Position numbers and translations under genes: made by a program. From the NCBI GenBank assembly GCA_011053095.1, contig DRHS01000229.1, positions 1-62,531 on the forward strand: a stretch of DNA of 62,531 nucleotides, written 5' to 3'. The notes below the pieces were generated by a model. It ran no database searches, was not told the DNA's origin, and saw only the letters and a list, made by a program, of their open reading frames with translations. How positions within the stretch are numbered: position 1 is the stretch's first letter; every line of letters begins with the position of its first letter. Shown in pieces: positions 18,827-28,602 of the stretch. The stretch comes from Bacteroides sp. GTDB taxonomy: Bacteria; Bacteroidota; Bacteroidia; Bacteroidales; SM23-62.

Positions 18827-20387
18827 GCGGGTGACGGCGATTCCACTGATCCTGATAACCCTATTCTCATGTACACAGGAGTTGTCGGATACGGGCTTTT
18901 ATGACGAGGAGGATCTGCTCTATTCAATTGCCGAATATATTGAAGCAAACCAGGATGAATACGGACAGTTCCTGGAGATCGCAAGGTCTGCCGGTTCATT
19001 TGATGCGCTCCATGCCTACAACCCCGGAGATTTCGATGGATTATTCACCCTGTTCCTTCCCACAAATGAGGGCGTTAACAGGTACATCACCCGCAACGAC
19101 GATTATCCGGATTTTGAAGCACTCGTAAAAGATGCAAGTTTTTGCATGACACTGGTGCAGTACCACCTCGTAAACAGATCGATCCGCAGCAACGAGTTTC
19201 CCTACGGGGCGCTGCCCGATTCAACAGCTTCGGGTGATTACCTGACCATCACCATTGAGGTAACCGAAGATACTACCATTTACAAGGTTAATGACCTGGC
19301 CGCTGTTATCGATCGTAACATTGAAGTAAGCAATGGATATATCCATGTGGTGGATAATATGCTTGAGCCCATCTCCTTCAGCAGCTATGACTGGTTGGCA
19401 GATAATCCCTCCTTTTCGATCATGGCTTCCCTGTTTGAGACTACCGGTTTAAAAGATACAATGGGCCTTTTCCGTACATCCAGTACCGGTTTACAGGTGA
19501 AAAACACCTATACAGTACTGGCCGAGCCTGACAGCATTTATGCCAGCGCAGGTATCGAAAACCTCCAGGGGCTGATTGAGAAAATCGGGACCCCCGGGAT
19601 GGAACCGGATGACCCGGATAATGCACTTTACCAGTTTGCCGCCTACCATATCCTGGAAGGGATCCACTATCTCGATAATATGCAGTCAAAGAACTATATC
19701 ACCTACGCCCCGGCCCCCGTCTCCATCATCAGCGGATACGATATTCAGATCAACACCGGTGTGGATACTTTTCAAATGATCACCACAGCAACAGATACCA
19801 CATACATTGATTATATCCTGCCCCTATACAACCATAGCAATACCAACACAAAGAACGGGGCCATCCACGCCATCGACCAGGTGATGGAATTATTCATTCC
19901 CGGGATTAAATCGGTCTTCTTTCAGTTTTGGGAGGAGCCTCAGATTAATTCTCTCAGGACAACACCTGGATCCTATCCCTTCGCAGATAAAGATTTATTT
20001 TATTTTATTTCCTGGGATGGACCGGAGGAGATAATTTATCGCAAATTACCCGATTCAGCAGAGCCTAAATCCGAGGATGATTATCTTTTTATAATCGGGG
20101 ATTTTTCCATTAACTACGTGACCCCGAAAATACTTCCCGGTACCTATACTATGGGAATAAAGGCAGAGATCAATAACATTCGGAACGCTCAAATTGAGGT
20201 ATACATTGACGGAAATAGGATCGGCAGCAATTACAACCTGACATTGGGAGAAGACGATAAGAAGCCGTTTGATAAATTTGATGTAGGTGTGGCAGAGTTT
20301 ACAAGGTATGAGGAGCATACCGTCTCCATCCGGTCTCTTATTCCCGGCGAGTTTAAATGGGATTTTGTCTCCTTTATACCTTTATAA
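18804..20387 (+). CDS. Fasciclin (FAS1) lipoprotein with C-terminal beta-sandwich
   Basis: A 527-residue lipoprotein starting at the ATG inside the end of the SusD gene (overlap 23 bases); lipobox ITLFSC. Two FAS1 modules are visible: one with FTLFLPTNEGVNRYI closing at GYIHVVDNMLEPI, and one with NTYTVLAEPDSIY closing at NGAIHAIDQVMEL. The last 140 or so residues are a separate beta-rich module ending in EFKWDFVSFIPL, similar in layout to the tail of the next protein (ending in NIDYIKLIPAL). Such tails resemble carbohydrate-binding jelly-rolls, which would fit a surface glycan-binding protein (inference). An upstream in-frame TTG at 18759 exists but lies within SusD coding sequence and precedes no signal. 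Confidence 0.88.
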   Translation: MKSLVRTKRVTAIPLILITLFSCTQELSDTGFYDEEDLLYSIAEYIEANQDEYGQFLEIARSAGSFDALHAYNPGDFDGLFTLFLPTNEGVNRYITRNDDYPDFEALVKDASFCMTLVQYHLVNRSIRSNEFPYGALPDSTASGDYLTITIEVTEDTTIYKVNDLAAVIDRNIEVSNGYIHVVDNMLEPISFSSYDWLADNPSFSIMASLFETTGLKDTMGLFRTSSTGLQVKNTYTVLAEPDSIYASAGIENLQGLIEKIGTPGMEPDDPDNALYQFAAYHILEGIHYLDNMQSKNYITYAPAPVSIISGYDIQINTGVDTFQMITTATDTTYIDYILPLYNHSNTNTKNGAIHAIDQVMELFIPGIKSVFFQFWEEPQINSLRTTPGSYPFADKDLFYFISWDGPEEIIYRKLPDSAEPKSEDDYLFIIGDFSINYVTPKILPGTYTMGIKAEINNIRNAQIEVYIDGNRIGSNYNLTLGEDDKKPFDKFDVGVAEFTRYEEHTVSIRSLIPGEFKWDFVSFIPL

Positions 20388-20397
20388 TGACCAGTAA

Positions 20398-21918
20398 ATG
20401 ATGCATAAGCAAAGACTTCATATAATTATTCCTGTCCTGGTAATGTTTTCAGTAATCCTTGGATGTACGGATCCATGGGATAATTACTACCAGGCAGAAG
20501 ATGCTCGGGTAAATATGAAGCTCTGGGATGCCGTAAGGCAGGAGCCCAGGTTTTCAGGCTTCGTTAATGCAGTTGAGGCCAGCTCGCTTGACAGCCTTTT
20601 CACTAAAGGTATTACCCACACACTTTTCATCCCCGGCAACGAGGCACTTTCAGAAATGCTCGACACGGCACTCAACCCTGAACAGGTTGTCTTATACCAC
20701 ATCTCCCCGACACTCTTCCTGCCAGGGATCGTACAGGAAAAAAGAAGGCTTCAGACCCTGACGGGTAAATACGTGCTGCTTGAGCTTAACGGTGATCAAT
20801 TCACCCTGGATGGACTTCCGGTTCAGTATACGAGTCCGCTTTTCCTGGATGGTAAATATTATGAACTTTCCGGGGCCGCCTTCCCCCGTCCAAACCTGTA
20901 CGAATTTACCGAGAGATACAGTCCCTTCATCAAAAAGTACATCGACACAAGAGATTCCGTGTTCCTTGACCTGGAGCAAAGCCTCCCAATAGGTTTCGAT
21001 CCGGAAGGAAATACAATATACGATTCCGTATTCGGAAATGTAAACCTCTTCGAAATGGAGTATTTTCCTGTTTCTGAAGAGTTCCGTAGCAAAAATGCAA
21101 CCTTCATCCTCTTTACCCAGGAACAGTATTCAGCAGCACTCGAACAGATGGCGTCGGTGATTGGCACCCCGGGTGGAGGCGCTAATATTTCGGAGAAATG
21201 GCAACTGGAGGAATTGATGCCGAAATTAATGAAAACAACCATGTTTGAAGGCATGCTGGAGTATTCTGACTTTATGAAAGGCCGGCTCGAAAGCATCACC
21301 GGTGACACAGTAGATATTAACTATATGAATATTGATCCGGATTCAAAATTTATCTGCAGCAACGGGCAGACCTATGTATACCGGGAGTTTTCCATTGATA
21401 GTTCATTTTACCTCGGAGGCATTCAGGTAGAGGGAGAATCATTGCTCGACACGCTGGGAATAGGTACCTGGACATGGAAAGACGGTGTCGTAACAACCGG
21501 AGTCAATGTGTCGCCCTTAGGTTTGGGATCAACGACTGCATCCAATGGCAGTGTTCTGCTTGCAGCCTTCCCACGGGGATTTACCGGAGAGTTTACGCTG
21601 GAATTCACGATAAAGAACATTCTCCCTATGCGATACCGGCTAATATGGAGCGCCAATTCCAGGCCTTCAGGCCTTGTTGCCATCTATGTAAACGATGAAT
21701 ATATAGGGGAATTCGATTCCAATAAATTCAGATCGACGGTCCAAAGTGTGACCGGAGAATTTTTCCGTCCCAATAACGGATTTAATAAGAAGGATTTCTG
21801 GGTTGAAAATCTCACAGAGTTCGGTGATGTGAACATCCGGTTTGAGTACCTCGGTCCGGGACGCGAGTTGAACAACGGGCTCAATATCGATTATATTAAA
21901 CTTATACCTGCATTATAG
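20398..21918 (+). CDS. Fasciclin (FAS1) lipoprotein with C-terminal beta-sandwich, second
   Basis: A 506-residue lipoprotein; lipobox VILGC, then TDPWDNYYQ. The N-terminal FAS1 module has HTLFIPGNEALSEML followed by QVVLYHISPTLFLPG. A weaker second module has NATFILFTQEQYSAALEQM. The C-terminal 130 or so residues form a beta-rich domain (FTLEFTIKNILPMRYRLIW, then VAIYVNDEYIGEFDS) that ends in IDYIKLIPAL, as in carbohydrate-binding modules where a membrane-proximal strand closes the sandwich. It begins 10 bases after the previous FAS1 gene and its stop overlaps the GTG start of the next SusC by one base (TAGTG). Role inferred: accessory surface glycan-binding protein of the second SusCD pair. 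Confidence 0.87.
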   Translation: MMHKQRLHIIIPVLVMFSVILGCTDPWDNYYQAEDARVNMKLWDAVRQEPRFSGFVNAVEASSLDSLFTKGITHTLFIPGNEALSEMLDTALNPEQVVLYHISPTLFLPGIVQEKRRLQTLTGKYVLLELNGDQFTLDGLPVQYTSPLFLDGKYYELSGAAFPRPNLYEFTERYSPFIKKYIDTRDSVFLDLEQSLPIGFDPEGNTIYDSVFGNVNLFEMEYFPVSEEFRSKNATFILFTQEQYSAALEQMASVIGTPGGGANISEKWQLEELMPKLMKTTMFEGMLEYSDFMKGRLESITGDTVDINYMNIDPDSKFICSNGQTYVYREFSIDSSFYLGGIQVEGESLLDTLGIGTWTWKDGVVTTGVNVSPLGLGSTTASNGSVLLAAFPRGFTGEFTLEFTIKNILPMRYRLIWSANSRPSGLVAIYVNDEYIGEFDSNKFRSTVQSVTGEFFRPNNGFNKKDFWVENLTEFGDVNIRFEYLGPGRELNNGLNIDYIKLIPAL

Positions 21919-24900
21919 TGTCAGTTTCAAAACTTCTACGCTGTTTCTCCTGTATCCTTCTGATGGCTTATCAGATTGACAGTTTCTCCCAGAATACAGT
22001 TGAAATTGCTGCATCTGACTCTCCAAAGATTCTAAGCGGACAGGTAAAGAGTATGAATGGTGACCCGGTCGCCGGGGTTACCATCAGTATCGAGGGAGCA
22101 TTGGATGTGCCTGAAGTTTCGGACTCGGCGGGCCGCTTTACGCTTAAGGTGAATTCCCTGGAATCCTGGCTGCTGATCGTACCTCCGGATCAATACAAGG
22201 AAGCAAGGATCTATCTGAACAGAAGAAATACACTTTCGGTCTTTCTTACACCTGTTGATCTCGAGTCCATCCATGACCAGGTGCAGACTCCGTTTGGACC
22301 GGCCAAACAAAAAAATCTCATCCACCCGGTAGATATAATTGAACCCGGACAAATGGTCTATCGCCCGGACCAGAATATGGATCAACAAATTACCGGGCTT
22401 ATGGCAGGCTTATTCAGCACCGGTCATTCCGGGATGCCAGGAAGCGGGGTCACCTCATACATCCGGGGCCTGACATCCATGCAAACCACCAATCAGCCAT
22501 TATACGTACTGGATGGAGTACCCATAGAGGAGAGCGGCCTGCTCAACTACCACCTTGACGGGCATGCGTACAATCCCATGTCATCTATTGATCCCAATGA
22601 CATATCCAGTATCAGCGTTTATAAGGATTATGCCACCGGATCATTGTATGGAATGAGGGGATCCAACGGGATTATCCTCATCGAGACCCTGAAACCAACC
22701 GAGCTGCGAACCACTATAGATGTAGGCCTGCGTACCGGTGTTGCTTTCGCCCCCCGGAATATTCCACAGCTGAATACTCTTCAATACCGCAGTCTTGCCA
22801 ACGAGGTGCTGCTGTCTTCCGGCATGTATGAAGAGAGTTTCCCTGAAAACTTTCCCGGTCTGTATCTGGCTGCACCACAGGATGGATATTACAGGTATAA
22901 TCATGACACTAAATGGCAGAATGAGGTCTTCAATAACGGCCTTCTATACGATGCATACCTCAGGGTAAAAGGAGGCGACCAGATCACGAGATACGGTTTG
23001 TCTGTGGGATATCTGAACCATGCCGGCACCATAAGGAACTCCAGTTTTGACCGTTTCAATATACGCCTGATCGGTACATTTACCATATTCAAATGGCTTC
23101 GCATTTATATAACGTCCAACCTGACCACCACCGGATCAAAACTGAAGGAATCATCCCGTATCCAACAAACGAGCCCTGTGTTGACATCCCTCCTTAAATC
23201 TCCCCTACTCAACCCTTTCGGTTATGATGATAACGGAGCTAAGCTGCAGGTATTCGATGACATTGAAGAGCTTGGGGTGAGCAACCCCGCCGTGGTCACA
23301 AATGACATACTGGCCGAACAACAGTCCACCCGGTTTATTGCATCCATCAGGGTGGAAGGCGATCTTGGTGAAAATCTGAAATGGAACAGCCTGGTCGGCC
23401 TGAACTACCTTGCATCCGAAGAGGATAACTTCATTCCCAACTTTGGAATGGAGTTGTTTTACGATGATGAAGTTTACAACCTGTCCAGATCGACGAGAAA
23501 CCTGTATTTCTCACTCTATAATAATAATTACCTGAAATATTCAGTTCGGCCGGGTGCAAAAAATGACATAGATCTTACTACCGGCCTGAGTTTCAATATG
23601 AACCGATGGGAAGAGGACTGGGGCATATCAAAAAATTCGAATAAAAATGACGAATACACCTCACTTCAAAGCGGTACAACTTACCTCAGGGAATTAGGCG
23701 GATGGAATGGACGATGGAACCGGATGTCTCTGTATGGACATACAGCCTATACACGTTCAGACCGTTATCTGTTTCATGCCAGTATTACCAACGAGTTTTC
23801 AAGCAAGACGGGTCAGTATCCCGGCACCGGTTCTCAGGGGATCTACTACCTGAATGATTTTCCTGTGGGACTGTTCTACTCGGTTGGTGCGGCATGGAGA
23901 ATATCCGGGGAAAGATTCCTGAAAGGTATTTCCTGGATCGAAGATGCCAAACTGAGGCTCACATGGGGAAGTGCGGGGAATGATGACATCGGCAGTGCAA
24001 ATGCCCGCAGGTATTACACTTCGGTCCTGTTCAGGGAGGTAACCGGGATCATCCCCGGTAACCTGATCGACCAGTCCCTGCGCTTTGAGACGAGCTACCA
24101 GCTGAATCCGGGATTTGACCTATCCTTATGGGCGGGAAGAATCAGTCTTTCGGCAGATCTTTTTCGAACCAATACTGAAAACATGCTGGTTTATAAACCT
24201 GTCGAAGCTTATACCGGATTTACCTTCGCTGCTACCAATGATGGAGAACTCCTGAACCAGGGCTGGGAGCTGAGCGGAAACTTCAGGTTGATTTCCGGAG
24301 AAAGGATCAGCTGGGATGCGGGTTTCAATATCTCCTCCTCCCGGAATGAAGTCCTTGCCATAGCCAATGGCCAGCTTATCACACCTTTCAAAGGAGGTCA
24401 GTTTATTTCAAAAGTAGGTGCAGAACTGCAAAGCTTTTACGGCTATATATATGAGGGTGTTTACGAGAGCAGCGAAGCAGCAGCTGAGGCTGGCCTGCTT
24501 AATGAAGTGGGGATCCCTTTCATGGCGGGTGACGCCATCTTCAGGGATACAGACGGCTGGGATCCGGTTCTTAACGAACGCACCGGACAGCCGGATGGAA
24601 AGATCGATCAGTACGACCGGACCATCATAGGATCACCGGCGCCGGATCTCTTCGGGGGGATATACACCTCATTCCGCTGGAAAAGGTGGAGCATAGGCGC
24701 CTTATTGCAATTTGTTCATGGAAATGAAGTTTTCAACTACCTGAGATCGCAGAATGAAAAAATGTCGGACCTGTCCAATCAAAGCTCCCATACACTCAAC
24801 AGATGGCAGTATGAAGGTCATCAGACAGATACCCCCCGCGCATTATGGGGAGATCCGGTAGGGAATACCGCCTTTTCCACCCGCTGGATTGAGGATGGCA

Positions 24901-25130
24901 GCTATATACGACTGAAGAACCTGAGGATCTCTTACCGGATAGAGAGCAAGATACTTTTTCTCAGGAATGCAGAAGTATTTGTATCTGCCAGCAATCTTTT
25001 GACAATATCTAATTACCTGGGATATGATCCCGAGTTCAGTTTTTCTTTTCACAACATGGAGCAGGGGATTGATTACGGAATGACACCGCACACACAGAAA
25101 GTGATGCTGGGTTTTAAAATGGGACTGTAA
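21918..25130 (+). CDS. SusC/RagA-type TonB-dependent outer-membrane transporter (second)
   Basis: A 1070-residue SusC homologue with a GTG start, fixed by the one-base overlap with the upstream stop and by the signal peptide that follows (cleaved near DSFSQ). Domains: regulatory-like beta-sandwich about 37-115 (LSGQVKSMNGDPVAGVTISI); plug about 135-250 with SYIRGLTSMQTTNQPLYVLDG and YKDYATGSLYGMRGSNGIIL; barrel to the end. I see no clear TonB-box like that of the first SusC. A calcium-loop-like DTDGWDP...DGKIDQYD occurs near 880. It differs strongly from the first SusC, so the two pairs probably import different oligosaccharides. Its SusD follows after three bases. Confidence 0.96.
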   Translation: MSVSKLLRCFSCILLMAYQIDSFSQNTVEIAASDSPKILSGQVKSMNGDPVAGVTISIEGALDVPEVSDSAGRFTLKVNSLESWLLIVPPDQYKEARIYLNRRNTLSVFLTPVDLESIHDQVQTPFGPAKQKNLIHPVDIIEPGQMVYRPDQNMDQQITGLMAGLFSTGHSGMPGSGVTSYIRGLTSMQTTNQPLYVLDGVPIEESGLLNYHLDGHAYNPMSSIDPNDISSISVYKDYATGSLYGMRGSNGIILIETLKPTELRTTIDVGLRTGVAFAPRNIPQLNTLQYRSLANEVLLSSGMYEESFPENFPGLYLAAPQDGYYRYNHDTKWQNEVFNNGLLYDAYLRVKGGDQITRYGLSVGYLNHAGTIRNSSFDRFNIRLIGTFTIFKWLRIYITSNLTTTGSKLKESSRIQQTSPVLTSLLKSPLLNPFGYDDNGAKLQVFDDIEELGVSNPAVVTNDILAEQQSTRFIASIRVEGDLGENLKWNSLVGLNYLASEEDNFIPNFGMELFYDDEVYNLSRSTRNLYFSLYNNNYLKYSVRPGAKNDIDLTTGLSFNMNRWEEDWGISKNSNKNDEYTSLQSGTTYLRELGGWNGRWNRMSLYGHTAYTRSDRYLFHASITNEFSSKTGQYPGTGSQGIYYLNDFPVGLFYSVGAAWRISGERFLKGISWIEDAKLRLTWGSAGNDDIGSANARRYYTSVLFREVTGIIPGNLIDQSLRFETSYQLNPGFDLSLWAGRISLSADLFRTNTENMLVYKPVEAYTGFTFAATNDGELLNQGWELSGNFRLISGERISWDAGFNISSSRNEVLAIANGQLITPFKGGQFISKVGAELQSFYGYIYEGVYESSEAAAEAGLLNEVGIPFMAGDAIFRDTDGWDPVLNERTGQPDGKIDQYDRTIIGSPAPDLFGGIYTSFRWKRWSIGALLQFVHGNEVFNYLRSQNEKMSDLSNQSSHTLNRWQYEGHQTDTPRALWGDPVGNTAFSTRWIEDGSYIRLKNLRISYRIESKILFLRNAEVFVSASNLLTISNYLGYDPEFSFSFHNMEQGIDYGMTPHTQKVMLGFKMGL

Positions 25131-25133
25131 AAA

Positions 25134-27050
25134 ATGAAATTGAGCTTAAAAATAGACCGTTTATCCTTCCGGGTTAGTATTTATGTTGTCATGATTGTTT
25201 TGGCCGGATTGGCTGTCTCCTGTGAATCCTTCTTCGATCCCCCGCAGGAAATGGTACTGGATTATGATGAAGCCTTCAATGACTGGAATGAATACCGCGC
25301 AGCCGGCCTGGGATTGTATAAACTGCAACAGGACCTTGTTGACCAGATAGTCATCCTTGGTGAATTACGGGGTGATCTTCTGGAAGTGACCGAAAATGCA
25401 GACCCCGAACTGCTGGAGGTTTACAATTTTAATGTCAATCCAAACAATAAATACGGTTCCCCTATTCCTTTTTACAGGCTTATCGGCGCATGCAACGGTC
25501 TGGCCAGTCAGCTCGAGACCGAACGTCCGGAGATACTGCTTCCGGATGCCGAGATCACTCCATATGTCAGGCTTTACGGAGAGGTGATCTGTATGCGTGC
25601 CTGGGCCTATTTTAATGCAGTCAGGATTTTCCAGGAAGTACCCTATATCTGGCCCGAACTGACATCTGTTGCATCCATCGAAGAATATGTAAACACTGGG
25701 TTCACGGTGATCGATACAGTCAAAATCATCTTCGGACCTGACGGGTACCACGACAACGACACCCTCTATATGGACACTGTTCAACTTGACCGGGCCTTTC
25801 TGGACATCAATGCAGTCATTGATACCTTTACAACGCAGATCAATGAACGCGTAAGGGAGGTCGGGGTAATACACTGGCTCGAAAACCGGGACAAGACCTG
25901 GGATTTAACCATATGGACCAATATCTCAAAGGCATGCCTGATGGGTCAGATGTTCCTGCATGAAGGAAACCTCTGGGAAGCACGGGAGTATTTTGACCAG
26001 GTCATCAAATTCAGTGGAAACGCTAATGTTACTTCTGGTGAAGTAAAGTATGGTCTTGACAACAGTTTTGGGGCAAATTATGACCGGGATGGCAATTTCG
26101 AATCTTCAAGATGGAAGAGTATTTTCACTGATCTTAACGACCGTGAGCATATCCTCACCGTCTGGTTCAGCAAATCCTTCCAGCAACAGAATAATTTACA
26201 GAACTTCTTTTCAATCGTTTCGCCCAACCGGTATATGTTAAAACCAACTCACCTGGCGATAAACAAATGGGAGACGATCTGGAAAGCATCTGAGATAGAT
26301 GTAAACAATAACCTGGATTTAACCGTCATGGAAGAGGTTGGAATGCCTGGTGATTTTGGCAGGGGATACGGGGCCTCCTACGTATATGTCAAAAATGGGA
26401 ATATCCTTGACTGGGAATCTGTCCAGGAAATGCTGGAATACAAAAGGCTTGGAGAGAACAGGCTCGTAAGGGATATTATGGAGGGGGTTGATACCGTTGT
26501 ATACAAATACACCCTTGGCAGGAACGAGTTTGACCGGGATGCCTTTTTCCCAATCTACCGTGCGGCGGGCATTCACTTTTACTATGCAGAAATAACAGCC
26601 TGGGGGGTCTTCAAGCAGGGTGAAAACGATTACCGGGGCGAAACCACCACATGTCTGAGCATATTGAACAATGGCAACTTTCAAGGTGCCCTTCCGAGAC
26701 AAGAAGGGATCAGGGGAAGGGTTGGATTTGGCCGCGGGTACGATGCCATTCAGCTGGGCAACATCATCTATACGAACGATCCCTATACAAATGAGATCAC
26801 CGGTTATCTGGATTACACAGATAATCTTGATGCAAAAAGAAGATACCTGGAAGACCAGATGCTGGAGGAGAAAGCCAGGGAGATGGCCTTTGAGGGAGAA
26901 CGTTTTTACGATTTGATCAGAATCGCCAGGAAACGAGGTGAGCCAGCTTATCTGGCTGACAGGGTAGCCGCCAAGTTCAGCGGGGCAAAGGCCGAACAGA
27001 TAAGGCAACACCTGATGGACGAATACAACTGGTACATCCATCCCTGGTAG
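25134..27050 (+). CDS. SusD/RagB-type glycan-binding lipoprotein (second)
   Basis: A 638-residue SusD homologue, longer than the first (492) because of insertions in the middle, for example the segment around DTVKIIFGPDGYHDNDTLYMDT. Lipobox LAVSC, then ESFFDPP. SusD hallmarks: RAWAYFNAVRIFQEVPYI, DLTIWTNISKACLMGQMFLHEG, and the C-terminal EEKAREMAFEGERFYDLIRIA. It is coupled to the preceding SusC and followed by a 72-base gap before the sulfatase, the largest gap inside the array up to here. No promoter was recognised in that gap. Confidence 0.95.
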   Translation: MKLSLKIDRLSFRVSIYVVMIVLAGLAVSCESFFDPPQEMVLDYDEAFNDWNEYRAAGLGLYKLQQDLVDQIVILGELRGDLLEVTENADPELLEVYNFNVNPNNKYGSPIPFYRLIGACNGLASQLETERPEILLPDAEITPYVRLYGEVICMRAWAYFNAVRIFQEVPYIWPELTSVASIEEYVNTGFTVIDTVKIIFGPDGYHDNDTLYMDTVQLDRAFLDINAVIDTFTTQINERVREVGVIHWLENRDKTWDLTIWTNISKACLMGQMFLHEGNLWEAREYFDQVIKFSGNANVTSGEVKYGLDNSFGANYDRDGNFESSRWKSIFTDLNDREHILTVWFSKSFQQQNNLQNFFSIVSPNRYMLKPTHLAINKWETIWKASEIDVNNNLDLTVMEEVGMPGDFGRGYGASYVYVKNGNILDWESVQEMLEYKRLGENRLVRDIMEGVDTVVYKYTLGRNEFDRDAFFPIYRAAGIHFYYAEITAWGVFKQGENDYRGETTTCLSILNNGNFQGALPRQEGIRGRVGFGRGYDAIQLGNIIYTNDPYTNEITGYLDYTDNLDAKRRYLEDQMLEEKAREMAFEGERFYDLIRIARKRGEPAYLADRVAAKFSGAKAEQIRQHLMDEYNWYIHPW

Positions 27051-27122
27051 TCCCTCCGGGCAATCCTTGAAATATCTGTCTTCGGCCCTGACAAGCCAGA
27101 AACAAAATATAATGAAATAAAA

Positions 27123-28601
27123 ATGATGAGGATGAAACAAGTGATAATTTTTTGTATGCTCATAGCTCTAATGAGTTGTCAACCAGGTAATCAAAATATT
27201 GCAAAACCAAATGTAATTTTCATTCTTACCGATCAATGGCGCGCTTCTGCCCTGGGTTATATGGGTAATGATATTGTTCAAACACCCCACATAGACCAAC
27301 TAGCCGGATCAGGAATAAGCTTCAAAAATGCAGTGTCCGTCCTGCCGGTCTGTACTCCCTATCGAGCATCATTGATGACGGGACGCTATCCCACTTCGAC
27401 GGGAATGTTCATCAATGACCTTTATCTGCCTTCGGAAGAATTATGTATGGCGGAAATATTCAACGAATCAGGATACAACACGGCCTATCTCGGAAAATGG
27501 CATCTTGATGGACATGGCAGAAGGAGTTATGTCTCACCTGAGCGGAGGCAGGGATGGATGTTATGGAAAGGTTCCGAAGCAGACCACCATTATCCGAAAG
27601 AGCATTATTACGATAATGATGACCCCGTCATGAAACATTGGAAGGGTTATTCAACCTATGCTATTGCTGATGAAGCCCGCCGTTATATGCAGGAGCATTC
27701 CGGTGACGAAAAGCCTTTCTGTCTGTTTGTTTCCATAGGTACCCCGCATTTCCCCCATCAGACAGCACCTGAAGAATACATGGAGATGTATGCCCCCGAA
27801 AAGTTAAAACTCCGGCCTAATGTCCCCGATGAGATGAGCGCTGATGCCTTAAAAGAACTTCAGGGATATTATGCCCATTGTACTGCAACCGATAAAGCCA
27901 TTGGCGAGATAATAGGAGAGATCAGGACCCTGGGAATATTTGATAATTCAATCATTGTCTTTACCTCCGATCATGGAGAAATGATGGGATCCCATAACAT
28001 TGGTCCAAAAATGAAACACGCCGCTTATAGCGAGTCATCAAGTATCCCTTTTCTGATCACCTACCCCGGAATCGGTGAACAGGCAGGCAAAGTGGCCGAA
28101 GCTGCCCTTACCACACCGGATATTTTGCCATCCCTGTTGTCGCTGTCTAATATTGACATACCCGAAACTATCGAAGGATATGATTTATCACATATTATGA
28201 AATCTCCTCAGCTTGAACCTGAGCGGGCAGCATTGTATATGAATGTTGCACCCTTTGGATCCATGTATGGAATCGATGAATACCGTGCAATCAGGACTGC
28301 AAGTTATACCTTCGTCAAAACCCCTGCCGGCCCTTCCATGCTTTTTGATAATAAGAAAGATCCTTTCCAGTTAAACAATCTGGTGAACGAAGTTGCATTC
28401 TCGGATATACAGTCAAATCTCGATAATGAGATGAAACAGGAATTAGCGCGAATTGGCGAAACCGAAATCAACCCCCGTGAATATTATCTTAAAAAGTTCG
28501 GTTATTATGGCAGGGAGCAGTTTCGGGAGGATTACCATATCCAGGAGCTGATGGATGTCGAAGTCGTCGTTAGTCCTGGTAATGCATTTAAAATCAAATA
28601 A
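27123..28601 (+). CDS. Sulfatase lipoprotein
   Basis: Type I sulfatase of 492 residues, lipobox ALMSC. Metal-ligand region FILTDQWRASALGYMG, formylglycine signature CTPYR in PVCTPYRASLMTGRYP, the GKWHLDGH segment, and a second metal site in FTSDHGEMMGSHN. Cysteine-type, so it needs an anaerobic-type maturase encoded elsewhere. The DQWR variant of the first metal motif, rather than DDLG, is typical of a subgroup of polysaccharide sulfatases. The stop codon is one base from the ATG of the GH99-like gene, which implies coupled expression of a desulfation step and a chain-cleaving step. Confidence 0.95.
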   Translation: MMRMKQVIIFCMLIALMSCQPGNQNIAKPNVIFILTDQWRASALGYMGNDIVQTPHIDQLAGSGISFKNAVSVLPVCTPYRASLMTGRYPTSTGMFINDLYLPSEELCMAEIFNESGYNTAYLGKWHLDGHGRRSYVSPERRQGWMLWKGSEADHHYPKEHYYDNDDPVMKHWKGYSTYAIADEARRYMQEHSGDEKPFCLFVSIGTPHFPHQTAPEEYMEMYAPEKLKLRPNVPDEMSADALKELQGYYAHCTATDKAIGEIIGEIRTLGIFDNSIIVFTSDHGEMMGSHNIGPKMKHAAYSESSSIPFLITYPGIGEQAGKVAEAALTTPDILPSLLSLSNIDIPETIEGYDLSHIMKSPQLEPERAALYMNVAPFGSMYGIDEYRAIRTASYTFVKTPAGPSMLFDNKKDPFQLNNLVNEVAFSDIQSNLDNEMKQELARIGETEINPREYYLKKFGYYGREQFREDYHIQELMDVEVVVSPGNAFKIK

Positions 28602-28602
28602 C

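Noticed and set aside
26319..27140. Long open frame (273 codons) on the minus strand
   Set aside because: Antisense to the second SusD gene, which is certain from its motifs; no recognisable domains.
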